A stretch of 28,517 bases of DNA from a virus, in IMG/VR virus record IMGVR_UViG_3300041809_000273, positions 1-28,517 of that record; one strand, given 5' to 3'. The notes beneath the pieces are model-generated. The model was not told the DNA's origin. It did not search any database and saw only the letters and a program-made list of their open reading frames with translations. Positions 5,986-14,500 of the stretch are shown here, in pieces (positions within the stretch are counted from its first letter, which is position 1; each line of letters begins with the position of its first letter). The position numbers were made by a program, and so were the translations under genes.

Positions 5986-6726
5986 ATGAACGAAGACCTT
6001 CTCGACCCGCCTGTCATGACTCGCGCCTCTCGAAAGGCACTCGCTCGGCGGCAGCGGAAGGATGAGAAGACGTCACGTCGCCCCGTAGAGCGCAGGGTTC
6101 CGCTGGCTCCGCGCAACGAGAGGCAGGGTGAGTATCTTCAGGCACTCCACGATTGCGATCAGGTGTTCGGGGTAGGTCCCGCCGGCACCGGTAAGACCTA
6201 CCTCGCGGCGCGGTGGGCGATCCGTCAGGTGCTCGACCGGCGCAAGGAATGCGTGGTGATCTGCCGTCCCACTGCCGCCAAACCAAAGCACCGTTTGGGA
6301 TTCCGTCCCGGCAATCAGGACGAAAAAGTTGCCGACTGGTTGGTTCCCATCATGGACGGCTTCAAGGACGAATGTGGTGCCGCCACGATCGCAAAGATGA
6401 AGATAGCAGGCCAGATCGAGTTCGCTGCCTTTGAGACCATGCGCGGGCGCACGTTTCGCAATGCCGTGGTCATCCTCGACGAGGCGCAGAACTGCGACAT
6501 GGGCGACCTGCGGCTCTTCCTGACTCGGATCGGTGAAGGCTCCCAGGTGATCGTCGATGGCGACCTGGACCAAATCGACATCGACGATCCCGGACTGGAG
6601 AAGGTGCTCGACATGGTCGAGGAGTTCGACCTGGACGCCGACGTCATCGAGTTCGAGCCGGAGGACGTGGTGCGCAGTGCAATTGCGCGTGGGTGGGTGG
6701 GGGCCTTTGCGCGGAGCCGAAGGTGA
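5986..6726 (+). CDS. phoH: PhoH-like P-loop ATPase, 246 aa
   Basis: Cytoplasmic ATPase of the PhoH family, related to the N-terminal domain of superfamily 1 helicases; phage copies are frequent but their role is not settled. Walker A is GPAGTGKT at residues 64-71 and Walker B VVILDEAQN at 161-169. The family segment TRIGEGSQVIVDGDLDQID at ~180-198 supplies the sensor-type arginine and aspartates. The first ~40 residues are basic and probably flexible. It lacks the KH RNA-binding domain of larger PhoH2-type proteins. Start ATG 5986 is preferred to ATG 5965 because AGGAG lies at 5974-5978. It sits between the head and neck genes, an unusual place for this gene, and is preceded by a terminator-like hairpin. 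The gene stop is followed within 10 bases by a TTGACA element. Confidence 0.92.
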   Translation: MNEDLLDPPVMTRASRKALARRQRKDEKTSRRPVERRVPLAPRNERQGEYLQALHDCDQVFGVGPAGTGKTYLAARWAIRQVLDRRKECVVICRPTAAKPKHRLGFRPGNQDEKVADWLVPIMDGFKDECGAATIAKMKIAGQIEFAAFETMRGRTFRNAVVILDEAQNCDMGDLRLFLTRIGEGSQVIVDGDLDQIDIDDPGLEKVLDMVEEFDLDADVIEFEPEDVVRSAIARGWVGAFARSRR

Positions 6727-6761
6727 GTTTCTTTGACAATTACGACAGTTCTGCTTACTCG
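6724..6761 (+). promoter_or_regulatory. Putative promoter for the neck genes
   Basis: TTGACA (6733-6738), 17 bp, TACTCG (6756-6761). TGAG (6724-6727) overlaps the phoH stop, as in two of the TGAGCCAC elements, but the rest of the box is missing. It lies just before the adaptor gene at 6790. Confidence 0.45.
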
Positions 6762-6789
6762 GGAGTGTCGCACGCAGCAGGAGGCTGAC

Positions 6790-7383
6790 ATGGCGTTCAC
6801 ATTCATCGTGGAGGATGGCACGATCGTGCCGAATGCGAACAGCTATGTCGCCGTTCAGACCGCTTGCGACTACCTGGACGAAAACATCCATGTCGGTCCA
6901 CAGTGGGAAGCGCTGACGCTCGACTCACAGCAGAAGCTCCTGGCCTGGGCGACGCGCTACCTCGATCACCGAGCGATCTGGGATGGTATCCCAACAGCCG
7001 ACTATTTGGCCTCGCCGGTTGCCTGCAACGTGGTCTCGACCTGGGCAGCCTATTCGCCGCTGCTGAACACGACGTCGCCGCAGGCACTCCGCTGGCCCCG
7101 TGCCAATGTCTACGACATCGACGGCAGGCTGATCGGCATGAACGAGATTCCACTCCAGTTGATCCAGGCCACCTGTGAGATGGCGCGATACCTGATCGAC
7201 GTCGACCGGAGCGTGGAGCGCCCGCAGGATGGGCTGCTGGAACTGAAGATCGACGTGGTCACCATGAAGTTCGCGCCGGACTACACCCTCCCGAATGTGC
7301 CGGCGGACATCTCCTTCATCCTTCGGGGCCTGGGGTCGATCTCCAGCGGGCGCACCAACTTCTCCAAGATTCGGAGGGTGTAA
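6790..7383 (+). CDS. Head-tail adaptor, DnaT-like family, 197 aa
   Basis: Neck protein expected to bind under the portal ring. The sequence shows the pattern of the phage family annotated as putative DnaT-like ssDNA-binding: an opening FTFIVEDGTIVPNANSYVAV, the helix ACDYLDEN, WEALTLDSQQKLLAWATRYLDH with the tyrosine-leucine-aspartate end, and LRWPRANVYDIDGRLIGMNEIP before a helix that begins LIQATCEMARYL. These proteins are small helical adaptors in spite of the DnaT name. Start ATG 6790 follows CAGGAGG (6778-6784). The stop overlaps the next start (TAATG). Confidence 0.8.
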   Translation: MAFTFIVEDGTIVPNANSYVAVQTACDYLDENIHVGPQWEALTLDSQQKLLAWATRYLDHRAIWDGIPTADYLASPVACNVVSTWAAYSPLLNTTSPQALRWPRANVYDIDGRLIGMNEIPLQLIQATCEMARYLIDVDRSVERPQDGLLELKIDVVTMKFAPDYTLPNVPADISFILRGLGSISSGRTNFSKIRRV

Positions 7384-7751
7384 TGGTCAATGCGTTCCAG
7401 GCGATGGCACAAGGCCTTGTCCAGACAGCCATGGGGATCGGGGGCGACCTGATGGACTCGGTGGTCTACTCCAGCAACTCCGCACCCACCTACGATCCGG
7501 TGGCGGGGGCGAGCACGACGACCACGGTCACCTACACCTTCACCGGGACGATCGTGCGTTTCGGTCTCGATGAGGTGGATACCAAGGTTGTCGTCAAGAC
7601 GGATGCCAAGCTGCTCGCCGCATACCTCGACCTGCCGGTCACGCCGACTGAGAACGATACGGTCGTGGGCAAAAGCAAGAACTGGAAGGTGATCAGGACT
7701 ATCAGCACGCCCGGGACCGTCCTGTGGATCATCCACATCCGAGAGGTCTAA
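7383..7751 (+). CDS. Probable head-closure (stopper) protein, 122 aa
   Basis: Position and fold pattern suggest the neck protein that seals the DNA channel after packaging. It has a helical N-terminus (FQAMAQGLVQTAMGI), then mostly beta sequence with a threonine-rich loop (GASTTTTVTYTFTGTIVRF), and the short motifs VVVKTDAKLLAAYLDLPV and ENDTVVGKSKNWKVIRTIS, typical of small beta-barrel head-closure proteins. Start ATG 7383 overlaps the adaptor stop by one base, and the stop abuts the next GTG start, so the neck genes are translationally coupled. Confidence 0.6.
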   Translation: MVNAFQAMAQGLVQTAMGIGGDLMDSVVYSSNSAPTYDPVAGASTTTTVTYTFTGTIVRFGLDEVDTKVVVKTDAKLLAAYLDLPVTPTENDTVVGKSKNWKVIRTISTPGTVLWIIHIREV

Positions 7752-8240
7752 GTGGGCATCGTCTCCAACAAGACGGAGTTCCTGAACGGGCTTCGCGCCG
7801 CTGTGGGCGAGCAGGAGAGGCGCTTTGCCAACACCGTGAAGGGGATCGTCACCACGCTTCATCACGAGATCACGATGCGCACCCCGGTGTGGTCCGGCAT
7901 GGCGCTCGCCTCATATGAATGGACGATCGGGGCTCCCCGCGACGGGATGCCAACCGAGCCCGTGGATACCGGCCCGACCGGCAACACGAACAGGATGCCT
8001 CTTGGTCCGGAGCCGCGCCGAGCCGATAACCAAGCAGTGGCAGACGAGTCACTCGCACGCCTGTCCTTCTCGAACCCCTATGTGGCGTTCTGGCTCAACA
8101 ACAACGCACCCCACATCGGGGGCCTCGAACATGGAGAGCTTCCGGAAGCGCCGTTCACCCCACGTTCGCCGCAGGGCATGTTTGATCTCTCCGTCCACTT
8201 CGTGATGGAGAAGCTGGAATCAGGGAGCAGTCTGACATGA
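7752..8240 (+). CDS. HK97 gp10-like neck/tail-completion protein, 162 aa
   Basis: Neck or tail-completion protein of the gp10-like group. Evidence is order (between head closure and tail terminator) and the layout: an N-terminal helix (RFANTVKGIVTTLHHEITMRTPV) followed by the characteristic TPVWSGMALASYEWTIG, a loop rich in G and P, then LSFSNPYVAFWLNNNAPHIGGLEHG, where the NPY....NNG/P-H-- block is typical. The start is GTG 7752, immediately after the upstream stop, with GAGAGG at 7741-7746 as ribosome site. The stop overlaps the next start in ATGA. Confidence 0.7.
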   Translation: MGIVSNKTEFLNGLRAAVGEQERRFANTVKGIVTTLHHEITMRTPVWSGMALASYEWTIGAPRDGMPTEPVDTGPTGNTNRMPLGPEPRRADNQAVADESLARLSFSNPYVAFWLNNNAPHIGGLEHGELPEAPFTPRSPQGMFDLSVHFVMEKLESGSSLT

Positions 8241-8656
8241 GTCTTGAAGCGCAACGAGTCTGGGTGGAGACCCTGTGCAAGCGCCAGATGGCCACTCAAT
8301 ATCCAGCCGTCCCGATCAAGTTTGAGAATGCCGTCTTCGCGCAGCCGGAGACGCCCTGGATCGCCTTGTTCATCCTTGATGGCTCAGCCTTCCAGACGGA
8401 GCTAGGCGAGCAGACGGTCGACCGGCATACGGGGCTCGTCCATGTCGACGTCCTGGTTCCGCAGAACACAGGCACCTCGCAAGCAAACACCATCGCGGAG
8501 TTCGTCGGGAATGTCTTTCGCAGGCAGACCGCGACCATGAGCGACGGCGCCGTCGTGCGCTTCCGTGTCCCCAGCATGACGAAGCTGGGCGAGCAGAATG
8601 GTTTCTACCGCCTCGTCTGTCGTATCCCCTACATCAGGGACGAAGTCCGGAGATAG
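8237..8656 (+). CDS. Tail terminator protein (DUF4128-like), 139 aa
   Basis: Expected to cap the tail tube and join it to the neck, equivalent to gpU of lambda. The sequence fits DUF4128: an N-terminal helix (EAQRVWVETLCKRQM), PIKFENAVFAQPETPWIALFIL, the beta pair TVDRHTGLVHVDVLVPQNTGTSQANTIAEFV with its alpha-helix, and a final strand GFYRLVCRIPY. It starts in an ATGA overlap and is the last gene before the promoter-like element at 8671. Confidence 0.75.
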   Translation: MSLEAQRVWVETLCKRQMATQYPAVPIKFENAVFAQPETPWIALFILDGSAFQTELGEQTVDRHTGLVHVDVLVPQNTGTSQANTIAEFVGNVFRRQTATMSDGAVVRFRVPSMTKLGEQNGFYRLVCRIPYIRDEVRR

Positions 8657-8670
8657 TTTCTCTGCCATCG

Positions 8671-8720
8671 TGAGCCACATTGCCGGTTTTCTTGACAGTT
8701 TGCCTTACCCCCTCTAGGCA
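8671..8720 (+). promoter_or_regulatory. Putative late promoter with TGAGCCAC box, upstream of tail tube
   Basis: TGAGCCAC (8671-8678), 13 bp, TTGACA (8692-8697), 17 bp, TAGGCA (8715-8720). It is the best-formed copy of the family. The tail tube start is 42 bp beyond the -10. Confidence 0.65.
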
Positions 8721-8761
8721 TTCAGTCGAAATCAATTTTCCCCGGCAGTGAGGGTCACACG

Positions 8762-10591
8762 ATGCCATATTTTGCTGACAGCAACCGGTCGATCCTCCGG
8801 CTTCTCCCGGAGACCCAGTGGGGCCAGACCCCCACCAGTGGTGTGTCCCGCGCACAGCGGATGACGAGTCACAGCCTGACGACCAAGAAGACCACGGCGA
8901 TGTCGAATGAAATCCGGGACGACCGGATGGTTTCGGACATCATCGAGACCGAGATGATGTCTGACGGCAGCATCAACTTCGAGTTCGCATCGGGCAGCAG
9001 CGACGACATCCTTGAGGCGTTCGTCTGCGGCACCTGGAGCCGCCCGATGACCTTCGACTCCTGGGAGGGCACGGAGGTTTCCTGGATCGCCGTCAACGAA
9101 GTCGCCGTTTCCGGTCCGACCATCGTCCCCTACCTCACGGTCGGGCGCCGCATGAAGACCGAGAACTTCATCAATCTGGCGAACAATGGCTTCTTCCAGA
9201 TCAGCGCCGTCACCTTCAACGCCACCACCAATCAGAGCGTGGTCACGTTCACCACGTCGCCCGGCATCATCGAGGCGGGCAACCTGAAGTCGCGGCTGTC
9301 GGACGCCAACGACATCATTGTGCTGAGCAACACCGCCATCCGCGCCGGCACGGGCGGGTTAGCCGAGTTTGACTCGAACGGCACGAACGCCTTCGCCTCC
9401 GCCATCACCGCCGGCAACATCGTCGCCGGGCAGAAGATTCACGTCGAGGGGCTGGGCTACGACGTCGGGTCGATCGCCTTCTCGAAGGCGCTGGAAGCTG
9501 GTGACAGCGTGGTCGTCTTCGACGGCGTGAACACCTACACCTTCGTCGCGGGGACCGACTTCGCGTTCGGCACCACCGCCGCGATGACGGCGACCAATCT
9601 CGCCTGGGCGATCAACACCGCGCGTGTGCTTGGCATTGGCGCGCAGCCCGGTATCGAGGCCACTTACGTCAACGTGGCTGCGACCGTCACCGGCAGCACC
9701 CTCACCGTGAAGAACTTCAATGCCACCGGTGGCACCCTGAACAAGGGCGTCGACGCTGGAACCGCCATGACCGTCACCGCCTTCGCTGGCGGCAACGTGT
9801 CCGAGCATGGCATCTTCACGATCATCGCTGCGGCCAACGACGTGCTGACCGTCAGCCCGGCCCCGGCGACGAACGCAAATGTGGGTGCCGCGCCTGTCAC
9901 CATTCGGGGAAGCATGCTGCGCAATCCGAGTGTGTCCAGCAACATCATCACGCAGAGCTACACGATGGAGTCCGGCTACGAGGATGTGGGGCTCTACTTC
10001 GTGCAGAACGGTATGACCCCCTCCGGCTTCACGCTGGACGTCAACGCTTCGCAGATCATCAACGGCACCGTCGAGTTGATGGGCCGTGCGACGACCACGA
10101 GCACTGCCACTGTGATCGGCGCGGCGCCTTACACCGCTCTGAATGCCGTTACGTGCGAGTCCATGAACGCTACCACCGACGCCGGCACCGTGACGAAGAA
10201 CGGTCTGCCGCTGACGACCGCCGTCAAGCAGATCAAGATGGACTGCAAGGCGCAGCTTCGCAACCAGATGGCTGTCGGTTCGCAGTTCCCGGTTGGCATG
10301 GGCTTCGGTCGCTTCGAACTGACCGGGTCGGTGCAGGCCTACTTCGCCAACTTCGACCTGTTCAACAACTTCCTGAACCATGACTCGGTGTCGCTCGGCT
10401 TCTCGTTCACCGACTCGGCAGGTCAGCACTACGAGTTCGCCATTCCGGCGGTCAAGCTCACGGCGGACCCCATCAACGCCAAGGGCATCGACCAGGACGT
10501 CATGGAGGACATCACCTTCTCGGCGTTCCGCGATCCGGCGACCGCGTGCATGCTCCAGGTCGATCGCTTCAGCAGCCTTCGGCCTGTCTAA
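8762..10591 (+). CDS. Tail tube protein with inserted domain, 609 aa
   Basis: Major tail tube subunit. The N-terminal ~190 residues and the C-terminal ~230 match the large tail tube family (Phage_tube_2 type): opening NRSILRLLPETQWGQTP, later MVSDIIETEMMSDGSINFEFASGSSDDILEAFV, and the late segments SYTMESGYEDVGLYFVQNG and FDLFNNFLNHDSVSLGF. Family members I recall are nearer 300-450 residues. The extra length includes a segment at ~237-346 that interrupts the usual VEGLGYDV...GIFTIIAAANDVLTV loop and carries DGVNTYTFV and TATNLAWAIN, a small domain seen in many phage tail proteins. Start ATG 8762 follows GAGGG at 8749-8753. A perfect hairpin follows the stop. Confidence 0.85.
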   Translation: MPYFADSNRSILRLLPETQWGQTPTSGVSRAQRMTSHSLTTKKTTAMSNEIRDDRMVSDIIETEMMSDGSINFEFASGSSDDILEAFVCGTWSRPMTFDSWEGTEVSWIAVNEVAVSGPTIVPYLTVGRRMKTENFINLANNGFFQISAVTFNATTNQSVVTFTTSPGIIEAGNLKSRLSDANDIIVLSNTAIRAGTGGLAEFDSNGTNAFASAITAGNIVAGQKIHVEGLGYDVGSIAFSKALEAGDSVVVFDGVNTYTFVAGTDFAFGTTAAMTATNLAWAINTARVLGIGAQPGIEATYVNVAATVTGSTLTVKNFNATGGTLNKGVDAGTAMTVTAFAGGNVSEHGIFTIIAAANDVLTVSPAPATNANVGAAPVTIRGSMLRNPSVSSNIITQSYTMESGYEDVGLYFVQNGMTPSGFTLDVNASQIINGTVELMGRATTTSTATVIGAAPYTALNAVTCESMNATTDAGTVTKNGLPLTTAVKQIKMDCKAQLRNQMAVGSQFPVGMGFGRFELTGSVQAYFANFDLFNNFLNHDSVSLGFSFTDSAGQHYEFAIPAVKLTADPINAKGIDQDVMEDITFSAFRDPATACMLQVDRFSSLRPV

Positions 10592-10594
10592 ACG

Positions 10595-10630
10595 GGTAAG
10601 GCGCGCTGACCGACATCAGCGCGCCTTACC
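10595..10630 (+). other. Perfect 15-bp hairpin after the tail tube gene
   Basis: GGTAAGGCGCGCTGA (10595-10609) and its exact complement (10616-10630) enclose a six-base loop CCGACA, starting 3 bases after the stop. No T-run follows (GTTATACCC). CGGGTA (10593-10598) can alternatively pair with TACCCG (10635-10640). It is either a terminator lacking U-tract or a block to 3'-exonuclease that stabilises the tube message. Confidence 0.85.
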
Positions 10631-10671
10631 GTTATACCCGACGACGACGTCTTGGTTGCTGCGCAGCCTGC

Positions 10672-10703
10672 GGTGGGAAGTTGTGTCGGGTCGGCTTCCC
10701 ACC
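10672..10703 (+). other. Second hairpin upstream of the tail chaperone gene
   Basis: GGTGGGAAG (10672-10680) pairs exactly with CTTCCCACC (10695-10703), 14-base loop. It lies 27 bases before the chaperone start. A small palindrome GCTGCGCAGC precedes it (10658-10667). Confidence 0.75.
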
Positions 10704-10730
10704 CCCTCCCTCCAACCCGATGAGGTGACT

Positions 10731-11150
10731 ATGAGCAACAGCAAGCTGTGGCAGCGCTTTGCCACCAACGAAGACATCGAAGAGAACGGTGTGTGGGTCA
10801 ATTTCGGCGACGGCATCCGCGTGAAAGTGCGCCGGCTGAAGAGCCGGAAGAGCCAGGAAGTCCGCAAGGAACTGGACAAGCCCTTCACCAACGAAATCCG
10901 GCGCGGATCGCTCGATACCAAGACCGCTGAGGACCTCCTGGTCAAGCAGATCGCCTCCGGCGTGATCGCGGACTGGGAAGGTGTCGACGATGAAGATGGC
11001 ACGCCACTGTCCTACACTGGCGCGAACGCCTACAGGATTCTCAAGGCGCTCCCCGAGTTCCGCGATGAAATCTTCGCCGTCTCCGTGGGCAGCGAGAACT
11101 TCAAGGCGCAGACCACGGCGGACGCGGAGGGAAACTCCTCGACTTCCTGA
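10731..11150 (+). CDS. Tail assembly chaperone, short form (gpG-like), 139 aa
   Basis: Cytoplasmic chaperone that helps the tape measure protein and tube subunits assemble. The sequence has the family look: an N-terminal KLWQRFATNEDIEENGVWVNF, a beta strand IRVKVRRLKSRKSQEVRKEL, and a helix AEDLLVKQIASGVIADWEGV, ending ALPEFRDEIFAVSV. It lies between tail tube and tape measure and contains the slippery site 11129-11135 near its 3' end, leaving a five-codon tail before its stop (SSTS). Start ATG 10731 follows GAGGTGA at 10722-10728; an upstream in-frame ATG (10380) would lie within the tail tube gene and is rejected. Confidence 0.88.
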   Translation: MSNSKLWQRFATNEDIEENGVWVNFGDGIRVKVRRLKSRKSQEVRKELDKPFTNEIRRGSLDTKTAEDLLVKQIASGVIADWEGVDDEDGTPLSYTGANAYRILKALPEFRDEIFAVSVGSENFKAQTTADAEGNSSTS

Positions 11151-11500
11151 AGTGGAGTCTGAAGCCAGCGTCGAGAAACGCCGCATGGCTGACAAAACTT
11201 CGGGAAGAGAAGGAAATCAAGTCGAAAACACTGGATGACAAGCCCTCCCTGTTTCCCGATCTGCGCTGGGTGTGGGCAGCATTCAACTGGCTTTCGGGAA
11301 GGCGCTCCTACGGTATGGGTGGCGCCCTCCCGATCACCGCAGAGGCGATGCAGGCCTACCTCACCATGACAGGGATCAAGAGGGAGGACGACGTCGATCT
11401 CTATCTGCATGTCATCCCTCTCCTCGACGACGTGTGGATAGCAGAGGCGTATCGGAAAAAGGAGACCGATACCCCCAAGGCACCCAAGAGGAGGAGGTAG
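10731..11500 (+). CDS. Tail assembly chaperone, -1 frameshift product (gpGT-like), 256 aa
   Basis: Made when ribosomes slip back one base at G GGA AAC (11129-11135). It shares residues 1-135 with the short form and then reads 121 more codons, beginning LLDFLKWSLKP, to the TAG at 11498-11500. The downstream frame has no ribosome site or ATG at its start and is open from the slippery site, which is what a T-type extension requires. Its sequence contains a WVWAAFNWLSGRRSYGMGGALP segment and a basic end (PKAPKRRR), suitable for binding the tape measure. In lambda the equivalent gpG-T is essential and the ratio of the two forms matters; here the ratio is unknown. Confidence 0.88.
11129..11135 (+). 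other. Programmed -1 frameshift slippery site GGGAAAC
   Basis: In the zero frame the bases read gaG GGA AAC, an exact X XXY YYZ heptamer, resembling GGGAAAG of lambda G-T. The zero frame stops 13 bases later (TGA 11148-11150); the -1 frame continues to 11500. A short stem ACTT-CCTG-AAGT lies 7 bases downstream but is weak. Confidence 0.9.
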
Positions 11501-11512
11501 AGGAGCGCGGCG

Positions 11513-14500
11513 ATGTCGACCGAAATCCATACGATGAAGCTGGACGTTGACGCCTCCGGCGCAAAGGCGGGGTCTGATCAGTTTGCCGCCTCGATCCAGC
11601 GTATCGGCACCGCCGTTCAGAACATGGAGCGCGTTTCCGAGAAGGCGTTCCAGTCTCTCAAGGTTCGCCTGGGTGGGCTCGACTTCTCCAGGATCGCGAA
11701 GGACGTCGCACAACTCGGGTCCGTGCATGTCAATTCCGCCTCTGCCGCCAATCTCCAAAGGCTTGGGACGTCCCTGGCGCTGTTCCGGCGAGCGGTGCCC
11801 AACGCCGGGACGTCGGCGCAACTCTCGTCGTTCGCCGCCGCGCTTCGGCGCGTCCAGGTGCCTGCTGGTGACACACGCAAGATTTTCGAACTGGCGCAGG
11901 CGATCAAAGGTTTCCGTGCGCCCAGCGAGCGGCAGACGGCGAACCTCCGCGCGTTCGTCACGACTCTGAACGGGATGAAGGTCAACGCGAACGTCGACCA
12001 CATCGTGACTGAACTTCGCAAGATCACCATCGCCGCCAAGGAAGCCCGTGCCGCGCTCGCTGGGATCGGCGGGGTGCATGTATCCATCCCCAACGGGCTG
12101 CGAGGTTCCTTCGGTGGGGGCTCGGGCAGCGGGGGCTATGGCGGTGGCAACCGTGGCTACGGACCCCGTAGCAGCCTTACTCCGGGTCCCTACGACGGTG
12201 TTTTCTCCGGGAACAACCGGGCGACTGGCGCCATGCGCGGCATGGAGAACGTCGCGAACCCTGGCTACCAGATGGGCACCGTCATGCGCGCCGTGGTGCC
12301 AGCCGTCACCGCAGGCGCCGGGCTTACCAGCCTCTACCAGGAAGGTGCAGCGCTGACGCTGTTCCAGCACTCCCTGGAGAACGTCACCACGGTCAACGGC
12401 GACGTCCAGAAGAGCATGGAAAATCTGGCTGCGTCGATGAAGTTCGCCACTGACATCTCCATGAAGTTTGGCCTTGACATCGACGTTGTGCGACAACAGT
12501 GGGGGCGCTTTGCAGTAACGGCCCGCACGGCGGGGTTCTCTGATAAGCAAGCTCAAGAAATCTTCAGTAATCTTTCATCTGGTGCGCGTTCTCGTGGCCT
12601 CACGGACACGCAGATCAAGAGCCTGTTCAATGCCTTTGATCAGGCGATGTCGACCGGGCACTTCTCGATGATGCAGTTGCACCGCGAGATGGGCCTTTAC
12701 ATGCCGGCGTCAGCATTCATGGCGCAAGCACTGCACAAGTCTCCCACCGAAATCATGGAGATGACCTCGAAAGGGCAGATCGGTGCGGGAGCGGCACTTC
12801 CCCTTTCTAGGGTGATCGAGAGCACCTACGAACCGGGCCTTGAGACGGCGTTGAACTCGCCGCAGTCTGGTCTCGCTCGTTTGCGCACGCAATGGAAGCT
12901 CACTCTTGACGAGATGAACGCAAACGGCGCGTGGGACGCGATGGGCAAGCAGTTCAACCGCCTCGCCGAACTGCTCCGGCGTTCTGACGTCCAGGATATG
13001 TTCATTGCACTCGCCCATGGCATCGCTGACGGCTTGCGCATGATGGGTGACGCTGTCGTGTGGGCGGCAGACCACATGAACATCCTGATCCCCGTCTTCA
13101 AGACGTTTCTCATGCTGGGTGCGGCAGAAGCGATCCTCCGTGTCGGCGGTGCGTTCCGCAGCCTCACCGGCTTGGTGTCGGGCCTCGTGGGTCCACTTGC
13201 CCGCGCGACGGAGAAGATGATCTCGTTCACCGCTGCGCAAACCGCCAACGCCGCGCGCGGGGTAGGGGGGCTTGCCGCTAGGTTCGTGTCAGGGGCGCCC
13301 CTTCTTGGAGGGGCTGCTGCTGGTGGCGCTGCCGTGGCTGGTGGGGAGGTTGCTGCTGTTACTGAGGGGGCTGCTGCTGCCACCGCAGGCACCGCCGCTG
13401 CCACCGCTGGTTTCAGTGCCCTCGCCGCCGCAGGCTCGATCGCGACTGCCGCCATCGTCGCTGGCATGGTGGTTGTAGGCGCATCGCTTTATCTGGGGCG
13501 TGATCAGGTCGTGCAGCTTGGGAACGAGCATGAGACTGTCGCCGAATGGTGCGCGGGGCGCTGGGACAGTTTCGCTGAGCGCTTTGGCAAGATGTGGGAC
13601 AGTGTCAAGGGCTTGTCGAGCAACGCACTCAGTGCAGTTGGAAACTGGATCGGTTCGTGGGCCGCAGACATCATCCATGCGATCGGCACGACCATCGACG
13701 CGATCAAAAGGGGAATCGAGGACGTTCAGAATCTTCCGCACAACGCTATGGAGATTTTCAATGGTGGCTTGTTCCGGGCAGAATATAAGAGACCGACGAC
13801 TCAGTGGGGTGACACTGAGAAGGGATGGGGGCAGGAGGACGCCCAGCGGCGTCAGGCTGCTGCTGATGCGGCTGAAGCGAGGCGCTTAACTGCGCTGCAA
13901 AACGACCTGCAAGACAAAAAGGAAGCTGCACCCCCGAGTGGCCCTGATAAGACGCCTCCGCCGGAACTCCTTCCGGGCAAGGGGGGGCACGGCAAGTCGG
14001 AGTTGGAAAAGGCGCAGGATGCTTTTGACAGCATGCTGAAGAGCCTGACTCCCGCCATCGCCATGCTGGAGAAATTCAATGAGGAGATGGACACGATCAC
14101 CCGGGCTCAGAAGGCGGGTGCGCATAGCAAGGGCACGCTCGACATGGCTGCTGCCATGAAGAAAAACGGCGCCTCAACGTCTGATGTCAATACCTACGTG
14201 AACGGGGAATATGACCGCGCGCGGGCTGGTGTGAACGACTCGATGTTGGAGTCTGCTGGAGCGGTGACGGCGCAACAGCACGCCGAAAAAGAGTTGAGCC
14301 AGGAGCAGGAGAAGCTGAACGCTCTGGTGCAGATCGGCATTGAGACGCAGGGGAAGTATGGCCTCACGCAGGATCAGGCGACGGCGGCGATGAAGCGGTC
14401 CAAGGAAGCCCTTGCCGACAGCCTCGATCCCTTCGGGCAATACATAAAGAACCTCGACCAGGAGAACGCGCTCATGGCGCTCGGCTCCAAGGCGCGCGAG

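Noticed and set aside
10595-10630. Perfect hairpin as a classical intrinsic terminator
   Set aside because: No T-run follows, so it is listed as a structure without asserting termination.
10380-11150. Chaperone gene starting inside the tail tube gene
   Set aside because: The upstream part is Ser/Arg-rich out-of-frame sequence; ATG 10731 has a ribosome site.
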